Positions 11,120-21,465 of a stretch of DNA of 64,000 nt are shown here, in pieces. This DNA is from Agelaius tricolor (lineage: Eukaryota; Chordata; Aves; Passeriformes; Icteridae), in contig JALJCS010000051.1 of NCBI GenBank assembly GCA_023055355.1, positions 1,054,001 to 1,118,000 on the forward strand, given 5' to 3'. The position numbers and the translations under genes were made by a program. The notes below the pieces were generated by a model. That model saw only the letters and a program-made list of their open reading frames with translations, did no database searches and was not told where the DNA came from. Position 1 is the first letter of the stretch. Each line of letters opens with the position of its first letter.

Positions 11120-11923
11120 AGAGTTGAAAGATATTGCTACCAGGGTAGAGAAGCTTCCTGTGAAAGTCTGCCATGTGGATGCTCATGTTCCCAGGAGCAG
11201 AGCCAATGAGGAGCACCAAAACAACGAGCAGGTAGATCTGGCAGCCAAAATAGAGGTGTCCAAGATAAACTTAGATTGGCAACAAAAGGGGGAGTTGTTC
11301 CTAGCTTGATGGGCCCATGATGCCTCAGGCCATCAGGGCAGAGATGCCACCTATAAGTGGGCACGAGACCGAGGGGTGGATCTAACCATGGACAGTATTT
11401 CTCAGGTTATCCATGACTGTGAGACATGTGCTGCCATCAAGCAGGCCCAGCGGGTGAAGCCCCTGTGGTATGGTGGGCAGTGGTCCAAGTACAAGTATGG
11501 GGAGGCCTGGCAGATTGACTCCATCCCACTGCCCCAGACACGCCAGGGCAAGCGCTGCATGCTGACCATGGTGGAAGCCACCACTGGATGGTTGGAGACC
11601 TACCCTGTGTCTCATGCTGTGGCCCAGAACACATCCTGGGCCTGGAAAAGCAAATCCTGTGGAGACATGGAACCCTGGAGAGAACTGAGTCGGACAATGG
11701 GACCCATTTCAAGAACGGCCTTATCAACACCTGGTCCAGAGAACATGGTATTGAATGGATCTATTGTATCCCCTATCATGTACCAGCTGCTGGGAAAGTT
11801 GAATGGTTCAATGGATTACTTAAGACTACCCTGAAGGCACTTGGCAAGGGAACTTTTAGAAATTGGGAAATGACCTTAGCAAAAGCCATCTGGATGGTCA
11901 ACACCAGAGGGTCCATCAGTTGA
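11120..11923 (+). pseudogene. ERV-L integrase (frameshifted)
   Basis: A zinc-binding-like segment ends in Cys-x-x-Cys near 11425. The DDE core follows: an IDS aspartate near 11515, a SDNGT aspartate near 11692 and a VEWFNG glutamate near 11798. The first aspartate lies in the frame open from 11376 and the others in the frame open from 11588, so a frameshift falls between about 11600 and 11690. The frame ends at 11923, about 280 bp before the 3' LTR. No env is present, as expected for ERV-L. Confidence 0.78.
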
Positions 11924-12205
11924 GCTGGTCCTGCCCAGTCTGAACCCCTGCACACAGTGGATGGAGAAAAGTCCCTGTTGTACACATGAAAGGTATTTTA
12001 GGAAGACTTTTTAGGTTACTCCCACCTCGGGCAAAGACAAACCCATCTGTGGGATTGTTTTTGTTCAAGGACCTGGTTACACTTGGTGGGTAATGCAGAA
12101 AGATGGGGAAAGCCATTGTGTACCACAGGGAAACCCAGTCATAAGTGAGAGCTGTGTGTAAGGTTTCATTGTGATGCAGATGGAAATAGAATAAGGCATG
12201 GATAA

Positions 12206-12913
12206 TGTCCTAGACTGCAAGGTAATGTGTGTGTTCAATTCCCATCTGTTAGAGGTGGGCCAGTTATCATCTGTTAATTGGGCAGTTTTTCTTTATCTCT
12301 TCCACAAACCAATCCTCCCTCTGGGAAGACATCTGCTGTTAATGGGCCATTGAGTGTCACTGCATGACTGATAAAATGACATCTTCCCATTGTGAGATGC
12401 TCTCCCCAGGGGGAGGAGCCAAGCGTTCCTGCCTGGATACAATCTGAGATTTTGGGACACCAGAACAGTCTTTCCACTGGATTCCCAGAGGAGCATCTGC
12501 CCCTTCCACTGCATTCCCAGAGGAAGACCAGGCCCATCTACACCACCACTGGATCTTCAGAGGAAGACTACACCCTTCTACAGGATCGCTGCTCCAACAG
12601 AACCACATCTGTCTGCAGGAAGACTGCAGGAGGACTGCAGCCACTATTTTCATTGCACTGCTAGCAACACCCTGACCCACAGTGTGTCAGGTCATTTTCT
12701 GATTCTATCAGTGTTGTTTTGTATTACTGCATTGTTTATTTTATTTTGATTTTCTTTGCCAATAAAGAACTGTTATTCCTGCTCCCATATCTGTGCCTGA
12801 GAGCCCCCTTAATTTCAAAACTTTAACAATTTGGAGGGAGGGGTTTTACATTTTCCATTTCAGGGGCAGCTCCTGCCTTCATTAGCAGACACTTGTCTTT
12901 TCAAACCTAGACA
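12206..12913 (+). repeat. ERV-L 3' LTR
   Basis: Bounded by inverted termini TGTCCTAGAC and AACCTAGACA. It contains AATAAAG (about 12761) followed by a long 3' part rich in GGAGGGAGGGG. It is homologous along its length to the solo LTR at 39567-40246, and its 3' third to the LTR at 37258-37941. It follows the integrase in the same orientation, so it is the 3' LTR of the ERV-L element. Confidence 0.75.
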
Positions 12914-14560
12914 AGGCAAAGGTTTCAAAGCCTCACTTATAAAGCAAATAAAGTTTGAAGGAACAAATAAAATAGGAATTGGGGATGTTCTATTAGTTCC
13001 AGAAGCAGTGTGAAATTTCTTAGGACAGGATTTACCGGTGCAGTTTGACATTGGGGTGCTCCCAGTGAAAGGGAAAATGGTAGTTAAGCTTCTCCAATAA
13101 GGGAAGAAAATGAGGAGAAAATTCATGACATGATGTGAGCAAAACCAAAAAACTGAGGTAAATTAAACATGAAACCTATAGTAATAAAAGTAGTTAATGA
13201 AAACCATCCAGTTTGGGTATGACAATACCCACTTTCCCTGGAGGGGAGACAAGGACTACGGCCAGGGAGCCAGGACCTACTTGAGGACAGGACCTTAGAA
13301 CCATAAATGTCCCCCCATAATACACCCATATTACCAGCAAAGAAGTCAGATGGGACTTACAGGCTTGTCCAAGATGTGAGAGAAGTGAACAAAAGAACTG
13401 TGAATCCATATCTGGTAATGCCAAATCCCTATACGCTACTAAGTAACATCTGAGTGGTTTAGCGTGATAGACCTAAACGATGCTTCTTGGGCATACCCAC
13501 TGGCAGAGGAAAGTGGGATATATTTGCTTTTGAATGGGAGGACCTCGATTCTGGGAGGAAGCAACAGCTGCACTGGACTGGGTTACCCCAAGGGTTTTCT
13601 GAATCCCCAAACCTCTTCGGTCAACGCCTAGGAGAAGTACTACAGCTCTTCTCCATTAAACCTGAGATGTAGCTCATCCAATATGTAAATGATTTGCTTT
13701 TCTCAGGACAGGAAGAAAAAGAAGTTTGGGAATCCACCATGGTGTTGTTAAGTTTTCTGAGGGACCAAGGACTTTGGGTATCAAAAGGGAAACTCCAATT
13801 TGTAGAGCAAGAAGTAAAATTCCTAGGACATGTGATTTGTCAAGGGAGCTGGGGGTTGAACTGTGAGAGAATTATGGGGATTGTTTCACTCCCACTGCCA
13901 AAAACTAAGAGGGAAGTAAGAAGGTTTTTAGGCCTGTTGGGATGTTGTAGGCTATGGATTGAAGGATACACGCAGGCCATCCAGTTCTTGTATGAAAAGT
14001 TAGCAGAAGAAGAGATTAGGTGGGAAAAAGATGATGAACAAAAGTTTGAAGCTTTAAAGCAAAAATTAGTCAGTGCATTGGCACAGAGTCTTTCTGCCTT
14101 AGACAAACCCTTCTATTGTTTGTGGATATAGAAAAAGGGGTAGCACATGGAGTGTCAGCCCAGGACTGGGGAGGATCCAGGAACCCAGTGGCCTATTTAT
14201 CAAAACTGCTAGATCCTGTCAGCCAGGGGTGGCCAACCTGCATTCAGGCTGTGGCAGTGACTGCCCTACTCATAGCAGAAAGCAAAAAATTACCCTTTGG
14301 GGGAAATAGAAGATATATATCCAAACTCAGTAAGGAGTATCCTGAGCTGAGAAATGGCTCACTGATTCCCAAGTGCTTAAGTATGAGGACATCTTAAGAG
14401 ATAATGGTTTAGAGCTGATCATGAGTAACCAACTCAACCCTGCCCAGTTCTTGTATGGAGAACCAAGTCAGGAACTAATACGTAATTGCCTAGAGGTTAT
14501 AAACTATCAAACTAAAGGAAGAGAGGACCTAACAGATCAACCACTCCAAGGTGGAAAATG
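12914..14560 (+). pseudogene. Gammaretrovirus-like pol fragment (PR end, RT, partial RNase H)
   Basis: Immediately after the ERV-L LTR the plus strand reads, through many stops, as the C-terminal end of a class I protease, an RT N-terminal segment (about 13200-13450) and an RT core with LPQGF near 13586. The catalytic box reads Tyr-Val-Asn-Asp (13681-13692), so the first aspartate is replaced and activity would be lost. The connection region (13694-14131) is open for 145 codons. An RNase H-like part follows and breaks off near 14560. No integrase or env is seen. Confidence 0.75.
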
Positions 14561-14589
14561 ATTGTACGTCAATGGATCTTCATAATAAA

Positions 14590-14947
14590 GGGGCACAGGG
14601 TATCAGGGTACACTATAGTACATGAAGGGTTGGGAGCCTGAATTCTTTGCTCCTGGCACTGCTGCTGCCCAACCAGCTCCTGCTTTCTGTAGGAGCAGCC
14701 CTGGGAACTGCTTTTGTTCCCTCAGTGGCACAACATCCCTGTTCTCACACTGCCAAAGAAAGCTGTTGGTGCCAAGTGTGGCCAGGATGAACCATTGCTG
14801 GGACTGAAGCCCCTCTCTTGGGGCCCTACAAACTGACTGAATCCTTTGCTCTGGCACTGTATTCTTTTCTTTATTCAGTCTTCTGCTGTATTTTGATAAG
14901 GTCTTAATAAACCATTTAAATTTTTGAAAGTGAAAATTGTTTCTCAC
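14590..14947 (+). repeat. Possible LTR 3' portion of the gamma-like element
   Basis: AT-rich 3' part with TTAATAAACC near 14905, ending TTTCTCACA at 14947, followed by a tRNA-primer-site-like TGGGGTTGGGG. This layout (poly(A) signal, CA end, TGG start) is LTR-like. The 5' boundary is unclear. Confidence 0.4.
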
Positions 14948-15239
14948 ATGGGGTTGGGGAATGTGGGGCAAGGTTATTCACATTGGGTCAGCTCTCAAGG
15001 AAAAACTTCTCTGACCTGGCCAGACCTCCTTAGGAGAGACCCTGGATCAATATCAATCACAGAATGCTGCAATCACCTCTTGTATAATAAGAACAGCAAT
15101 AAAGGAACCTTTAGGATAAGAATACATATTTTTAGAAGCACTTTGAAAGATTTCTCCATAACTGTAAAAGGAAATTTTCCTAATGAACTGCACGAGAGCA
15201 GAGGGAAATCAATGCAGAGCCATGGTTCGTCAGGACTTA

Positions 15240-15890
15240 CTTGATCCTAATGAGCCCTGTGGTGCATTTGGAGCTGAGCCTGGAACCTCAGGGCCTGAGA
15301 GGAGATTGCACAAACCTTGCCAGGAGTCAAAGTCAGAGGAAAAACTCAAAGTGTCTCAAAGCATGAATGGGTCCCTCTGAGGTCCATCCCCAACACAGGC
15401 TCCTCATGGACTCCTTGGAGAACAGACTGGAGGCCAGGATGGCACAAAAACTTTCTCAGAGATTCAGAGTCGAAAAGAAAATCCAAACTACCTTAAAAAA
15501 TTTGAGTATCTGAAAGCATTACTGAGCACCACTGAGTGTCAGTACAAAGCTCTCCAGGGACTCGTTAAAGCAGATAATTGGGGCCATGATTGCACAAACC
15601 TCTCACAGAGTCTGTATCAAAAGTGAAACACCAAGTACCTTAAAATAATTGAGTACCTTGAAGCATTAATGAGCGCCACTGAGTGTTGTTACAGACAAAG
15701 CCTCTCCAGGGACTAATTACAGCAGATAATTGGAGGCCAGGATTGCACAAACCTCTCAGAGACTGCAAGGCAAAAGCCAAAGTCAAAGTCCTTTGAAAAA
15801 GCTGCAGTCCCTGCAGGGAGCATGAAGGAGCCCCCAGGGCCATTGCTGAGCAAGGCTCCCCAGGGACTCCTTGCAGCAGATCCTTGAGGC
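15240..15890 (+). repeat. Diverged tandem array, unit ~150 bp, about four copies
   Basis: The phrases GGACTC(C/G)TT, GAGGCCA(G)GAT and TTGCACAAACCT recur at about 15405-15450, 15557-15600, 15708-15755 and 15855-15890. Each is preceded by a GAGTA(T/C)...GAGC(A/G)CCACTGAGTG segment. Units are roughly 75-85% alike by eye. No open frame spans the array. Confidence 0.8.
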
Positions 15891-15899
15891 CACTGGGAT

Positions 15900-17425
15900 G
15901 TGGGCTAGGGGGGGATGCTGAGGGCAGCACAAGGGGCTGACAGTGCCCAGCCTGGCTGGGGCTGTGCCAGGAGGCCCCAGGGCCTCAGCACAAGGTGTCT
16001 CCTCCCAGCCCTTGCTGGCACAGACCCTGCTGTGCCCCAGGGCACCAAGACTTGGCTTCTCTTTGTCCCCACCTGTCATCACTGCCTGCAGTTCTCTGCT
16101 CTGCCTGGGGCGTGGGGACACTTGCTCAGTCGTGTCCCTCACTGGGACCCATTACAAGTCCAAGAAAGTCTGGAGTTGGATTCTGCCTTGGAGTTCTGGA
16201 GAGGTTTCTTCAGCTCCCTCTCAGGGACTGATGTCCAGGGCCTGAGCACAAAGCCCCAGAGGCTGATTAAAGTCCTTGTGCTGTGTCTGTGCTGCTGAGC
16301 TGGGCTGGGCTCCTGGCCCAGAGGCAGCTCCTGGTCACCAAGAAGAGCTTCAAAAGCACATTTCTCTTGAGGAGCAGCTCTTGTGCCAGCCCAGCAGGGC
16401 TGGGGCACTGCCTGCAGCCAGCCCGGGCACAGCACAGAGGCACAGAGAGCTTCAATCAGTCAGGGCTGGGAAGGGGCTGAGAAGTGCCTGGGGCACAATC
16501 ACTGCCAGCCCTTGGCACAGGAACCTCTGGCTGCAGGACAGTGCAGCTGCAGCTCCTGGAGCCATCTCCTGCAGCTGGAACATGCCAATGCCTGCAGAGC
16601 CTGTGAGTACATTCTCTGCTTGTCTCTTGTGCAGAGCAGCCAGGGGTGCCCAGGGCTGTCCTGCAGAGCAGGGTCCTGCAGCCCAGGGCGCTGTGCTGGG
16701 GCAGGGACTCTGCTGCCTGCCAGGGACAGCTCTCAGCCAGCCCTGGCAGCTGCTCCCAGCGCTGGGGGACAAGATCTGGGTGGCAGGAGACAGCTGGTGA
16801 GGCTTGGGAGTGTTCTCCTTGTGTGGGGAGGATGCTGCATTGTTCAGGACTGCTCCCAGCATGGCATTGAACTGCAGAACATTTCCAAGTAGATTATACA
16901 GGGAGCACAGCAAGGATGGGGCTGCATTAAAGGGAAAATCCTGTTTTTTTAATCTACTATTGTGGGTTGCTGGCATGGGAAATTGCCCATAGACATTCAT
17001 CTCTCACTTAAGCCTGAGAAAAATGAAAAAAATTTCTCTCAGATTTTAATAAATTGGGCAGTGACAGAAATCAGCCCTTAGAGGCTGCATCAGTGTCGCT
17101 TTTCCAGCCTCCTCAGGGTTGCTCTGACGTTGCCATCAGAGCCTGCAGAGCCAGAGCTGCCCCTGGGCAGTGCCTGAGCTGGGAGGGCTCTGCAGGGCAG
17201 AGCTGAGCCCCCAGGGCTGGGCTGGGCTCTGGCAGCACTGGCAGGGCCCAGCCCTGGGCACAGGGAAGCAGCTGCTGGCAGGGACAGCTCCAGGCAGCAG
17301 AGCCCTGGGCAGGCAGTGGGGGGAAAGTGCCCCCAGGCTGTGCTGGGATATTTCAAGTCCTCTCCAAACCCAACTATTCCATGATTACTTTTCTTACAGA
17401 TCCCCATGCCAAGGCATCAGAGGAA
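15900..17425 (+). other. 5' flank of the olfactory receptor
   Basis: GC-moderate DNA without a convincing coding exon. A TTTTCTTACAG acceptor at 17389-17399 lies 26 bp before the receptor ATG, consistent with an upstream non-coding 5' exon, as is common in olfactory receptor genes. I could not locate that exon. Stop-poor frames at 16276-16892 look like composition effects. Confidence 0.5.
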
Positions 17426-18358
17426 ATGTCCAACAGCAGCTGCATCAGGCACTTCCTGCTGCTGGCATTGGCAGACACGCGGCAGCTGCAGCTCCTGCAC
17501 TTCTGCCTCTTGCTGGGCATCTCCCTGGCTGCCCTCCTGGGCAACGGCCTCATCATCAGCGCCGTAGCCTGCGGCCACCACCTGCACACGCCCATGTTCT
17601 TCTTCCTGCTCAACCTGGCCCTCGCTGACCTGGGCTCCATCTGCACCACTGTCCCCAAAGCCATGCACAATTCCCTCTGGGACACCAGCAACATCTCCTA
17701 CACTGGATGTGCTGCACAGCTCTTTTTGATTTACTTCTTCCTTGGATCAGAGCTTTCCCTCCTGACCATCATGTGCTACGACCGCTACGTGTCCATCTGC
17801 AAACCCCTGCACTATGGGACCCTCCTGGGCAGCAGAGCTTGTGCCCACATGGCAGCAGCTGCCTGGGCCAGTGCCTTTCTCAATGCTCTCATGCACACAG
17901 CCAATACATTTTCCCTGCCCCTGTGCCATGGCAATGCCCTGGGCCAGTTCTTCTGTGAAATCCCACAGATCCTCAAGCTCTCCTGCTCACACTCAAACCT
18001 CAGGGAACTTGGGCTCATTGCTGTTAGTGTGTGTTTAGCATTTGGCTGTTTTGTGTTCATTGTTTTCTCCTATGTGCAGATCTTCAGGGTTGTGCTGAGG
18101 ATCCCCTCTGAGCGGGGGCGGCACAAAGCCTTTTCCACCTGCCTCCCTCACCTGGCCGTGGTCTCTCTGTTCCTCAGCACTGCATCATTTGCTCAAATGA
18201 TGCCCCCCTCCATTTCGTCCCCATCCCTGGATCTGGCCCTGTCAGTTCTGTACTCGGTGGTGCCTCCAGCCCTGAACCCCCTCATCTACAGCCTGAGGAA
18301 CCAGGAGCTCAAGGCTGCAGTGTGGAGACTGATGACTGGATGCTTTCAGAAACATTAA
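17426..18358 (+). CDS. Olfactory receptor, OR14-like, intact single exon
   Basis: A 310-residue class A GPCR with the length and motifs of an odorant receptor. It has an N-terminal sequon NSS (3-5), GN in TM1 (Asn40), HTPMFFFLLNLALADL in IC1-TM2, Cys95, MCYDRYVSICKPLHY at the TM3 end (116-130), Cys177 in EL2, KAFSTCLPHL (234-243) in TM6 and PALNPLIYSLRNQELK (281-296) in TM7. These are hallmarks of the OR14 (gamma-c) group, which is hugely expanded in birds. Such receptors act in olfactory-neuron cilia through Golf; the ligand is unknown. The start chosen is the ATG 26 bp after a splice acceptor. An open extension to 17327 precedes the acceptor and is not coding. No disabling change is seen. 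Confidence 0.95.
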   Translation: MSNSSCIRHFLLLALADTRQLQLLHFCLLLGISLAALLGNGLIISAVACGHHLHTPMFFFLLNLALADLGSICTTVPKAMHNSLWDTSNISYTGCAAQLFLIYFFLGSELSLLTIMCYDRYVSICKPLHYGTLLGSRACAHMAAAAWASAFLNALMHTANTFSLPLCHGNALGQFFCEIPQILKLSCSHSNLRELGLIAVSVCLAFGCFVFIVFSYVQIFRVVLRIPSERGRHKAFSTCLPHLAVVSLFLSTASFAQMMPPSISSPSLDLALSVLYSVVPPALNPLIYSLRNQELKAAVWRLMTGCFQKH

Positions 18359-18361
18359 ACT

Positions 18362-19930
18362 GCTGGCCAATTTCTAAAGTTAAGTTGAAATGAAAGTAAT
18401 CTTATTGATGGTTTGAATGTGGCTTTTTTTCCTTTATATTACTATATCTTTTTGTCCACAAAGAAATGTCATTGTTTGTGCCATTTCTCATTTTGTTTCT
18501 CTCCACCCTTCCCTGTGGCCACAGACTGTGTCAATGATGAGCTATTCCCTTGGTGGGTTTAAAGGAACTAAAGGATCTCCCAGTAGAGTTTTCTGCAGAG
18601 GTGCCCTTGTGTTGCCTTCTCTGGAGCTGCAGCAGCAATGTCTGTGTGCAGAGCTGGGGCAGATCAGTGCTGGCCCAGCAGCTGTGCCCAGCAGCAGCAG
18701 CAGCAGCAGCACTTGGTGTTGCCAGTGCTGCTGCCGTGGCCCTGCCCCGCTGCCCTGGTGGCCCTGGTGTTGCTGCAGGGCCTGAGTGCTCTCGGGGCCG
18801 GGCACAGCCCTGGGGGTGGCAGTGCCGGGGCTGCAGCAGGGACAGGCCATGGGCACTGCTGGGGCAGCGCTGACGCCTCAGGCCAGGCCCTGGGGGCTCC
18901 AGGCTCCTTGCCCAGGCTCTCTCAAGAACACGGCCAGGCCAATGCTCAGCACAGAAACCCCCGTGAGCAGCCCCAGGCTGGCCGTGGGCAGGCTGGGGGC
19001 AAACAGCATGGCTGGGGCTCTGCAAGGGCCCTGGGGCAGACGGGAAGGAGCAGCAGAGCAGGGGCTGATCCATGCCCAGTGCGCTGCACAGCCCAGGGCA
19101 GCGTCCCAGAGCGTCCTCATGCAGCTGCCAACAACATCCCCCCTCTGCAGCCCTGGCCTCTCCCCCAGCTCACACAGGTGCCCCATCCTTGCAGGCACAG
19201 ACACGGCAGCACTGCCTCAGCAGCCCCTGTTTGCATTGCACACAGCAGGGGCAGCACCCCCATGCTGTTGCTGTGGGGACATGAACCTGAGGGAGCACAA
19301 ATGCCATCAGCCCCTGGGGCCAGCAAGGCCTGCGGGACACCAGGGAAACCACTCAGCTTTGTCCTGGCCTCTGCACTCAGCCAGAAAGTTTGTTCCCATC
19401 AGCTGGGAGTTTCCTGTGCCACTGCAGACGCTGCTGCTCAGAGCCAGGGCTGCCTGGCAGCCACCCCCAAACTGCCCGGAGCATTTCCTTTGCTTCACCT
19501 TTGCTGTCTTTACTCTTCCTGGTACAAATTTCTTCCTCTTTCCCAGCCCTCTTCCCTGCCCTGCAAACAGCCCATCCCTGTTTGCCCTTTCCTCTCTGGC
19601 CCCACTCCCCATTGCAGTTCCTGACTTGCCCCCATGGGAACGTCCCTTGGGCAGCAGGATCATCCTACAAGAGCTGCAGGAATTGTCTGCAGGCTCCTGC
19701 AGTGCCTGGTGCTTCTCCCTTGCCAGAGGCACCCCAGGCCAGGGGGGCACATCTGGGCTGCTGTGTCTGCCTCTGGGGCTCCCTGTTCTGGGCAATGAGG
19801 AGGAGCTGCAGAGGCTCTGCAGGACTGACAGGATGGGCTTTGGTGATGGCAGGAGAAGCTGAGGGACCTGGGCTGCTGGAGCTGCTGAAGAGGAGGCCCA
19901 GGGCTCATCCTGCAACTGCTCCAAGGGTGG
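18362..19930. other. 3' flank of the receptor and GC-rich unassigned DNA
   Basis: After about 250 bp of AT-rich 3' flank, the DNA from 18600 becomes GC-rich, with a short CAG run at 18691-18714. Open frames of 200-350 codons on both strands have biased, low-information composition. A minus-strand stretch near 18900-19000 encodes a hydrophobic LLTGVSVLSIGLAVFL segment, which could be a membrane helix of a diverged exon. I cannot identify it. Confidence 0.35.
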
Positions 19931-19934
19931 TTTT

Positions 19935-20548
19935 AGAAAATCCCAGAATCAGCAAGGCTGGAAAAGGCCATGGACATCATCAAGTCCAGCCTGTGCCCTG
20001 ACACTGCCTTCTGTCCCCTGAGCCTCCTCTTCTCCTGGATAAACAACCCCAGCTCCCTCAGCCACTCCTCACAGGACTTGTGTTCCAGACCCCTCCCCTT
20101 GTTGCCTTGTTGCTCTTCTCTGGACATGCTCCAGCCCCTCCATGTCCTTCCTAAATTGGGGGCCCAGAACTGGACACAGCATTCGAGGTGCTGCCCAACC
20201 AGTGCTGAGCTCAGGGGAAGAATCCCTGCCCTGCTCCTGCTGGCCACACCATTCCTGATCCAGGCCAGGAGCCATTGGCCTTCTTGCCCACCTGGGCACA
20301 CTGCTGGCTCATGTCCAGCCTGCTGTCCATCAGTCCCTGCAGGTCCCTTTCTGCCTGGCTGCTCTCCAGCCACTCTGTCCCCAGCCTGTAGTGCTGCAGG
20401 GGTTGTTGTGGCCAAAGTGCAGGACCCGGCACTGGGACTTGTTAAACCTCACCTTGTTGGATTTGGGCCCTGGATCCAGCCTGTCCAGGGCCCTGTGCAG
20501 AGCCCTCCTACCCTCCAGCAGATCAACACTCCCAGCAACTTTGTGTAA
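19935..20548 (-). mobile_element. CR1 LINE 3' fragment (antisense on the plus strand)
   Basis: The plus strand carries the reverse complement of the CR1 3' region. AATTGGGGGCCCAGAACTGG near 20154, CCTCCTCTTCTCC near 20024 and ACACAGCATTCGAGGTGCTG are typical avian CR1 words. The 3' end lies at the left. Truncated at the 5' side, as usual for CR1. Confidence 0.9.
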
Positions 20549-20554
20549 CCATGA

Positions 20555-20876
20555 TTCCTTGAGGCCCCTGAGTGTCACAATGGTCTCCATGATTTCATGA
20601 GGCCTCCCAGTGTCACAATGTTCCTTTGGTTCCATGGGACCCCTTGGTGTCACAAAGTCCCTTGGATCCTTGGGCCCTGCAGTGTCACAATGGATCCTTG
20701 GTTCCATGAGGTCTGGCAGTGCAGCAATGCTCTCCTTGGTTCCACAGTGTCACCATGGCCCCTTGGCTCTGTGCTGCCATGTCGTACACAGTGTCACCAT
20801 GGTCCTCTTGGTGCCACCAGGCCCCACAGTGTCACAATGGCCCCTTGCTTCCCCAGGGCCTGCAATGTCACAATCA
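20555..20876 (+). repeat. TGTCACAATGG minisatellite, unit about 45-60 bp
   Basis: The core (A/G)(G/C)TGTCAC(A/C)A(T)GG...CCTTGG(T)TCCATGAGG recurs about seven times with variable spacing. The same family is found in both palindrome arms (53390-53705 and 61190-61500), so it is a dispersed minisatellite. It lies between two CR1 copies here. Confidence 0.85.
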
Positions 20877-20877
20877 T

Positions 20878-21465
20878 CAGAGAATCAACCAGGCTGGAAA
20901 TGACCTTGGAGAGCATCGAGGCCAACCTGGGACCCAACACCACCTTGTCACCCAGACCATGGCACTCAGTGCCACATCCAGTCTTTCCTTAAACACGACC
21001 ACAGCTGGTGACTCACCCACCTCCCTGGGCAGCCCATTCCAATGCCCAATCACCCTTTGTGTGGAGAATATTTCCTAATGTCCAGCCTAAACTTTACCTG
21101 GTGCAGCAAAAGGCTGTGTCCTCTTGTCCTGTCCCTGTTCCCTGGGAAAAGAGCCCGACCCCCACCTGTCTGCACCCTCCTGTCAAGGATTTGTAGAGAG
21201 AGATAAGGTCTCCCCTGAGCCTCCTCTTCTCCAGGATAAACAACCCCAGCTCCCTCAGCCACTGCTCCTCACAAGACTTTCTTCCAGTCCTCTGACCAGC
21301 CTTGTTGCCCATCTCTGGACACGCTCCAGCTCCTCTATGTCCTTCCTAAATTGGGGGCCCAGAACTGGACACAGCACTCGAGGTGCTGCCCAACCAGTTC
21401 CCAGCACAGGGGAAGAATCCCTGCCCTGCTCCTGCTGGCCACACCATTCCTGATCCATAGGAGTG
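20878..21465 (-). mobile_element. CR1 LINE 3' fragment, second copy
   Basis: The reverse-complement CR1 3' end begins AGAATCAACCAGGCTGGAAA at 20879 and includes TTTCCTAATGTCCAGCCTAA near 21070 and AATTGGGGGCCCAGAACTGG near 21348. Both CR1 copies stop at the same CACACCATTCCTGATCC word (20250s and 21450s). The two copies share the same orientation and overlap in CR1 coordinates. Confidence 0.92.

Noticed and set aside
17327..17425. N-terminal extension of the olfactory receptor to an upstream ATG
   Set aside because: The extension contains a strong splice acceptor at 17389-17399, and the receptor length and N-terminal sequon fit the ATG at 17426.
18638..19862. Overlapping plus-strand frames of 328 and 358 codons
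   Set aside because: Low-information composition (Ala/Gly/Pro/Gln), similar frames open on the other strand, no domain or splice context. Treated as compositional.
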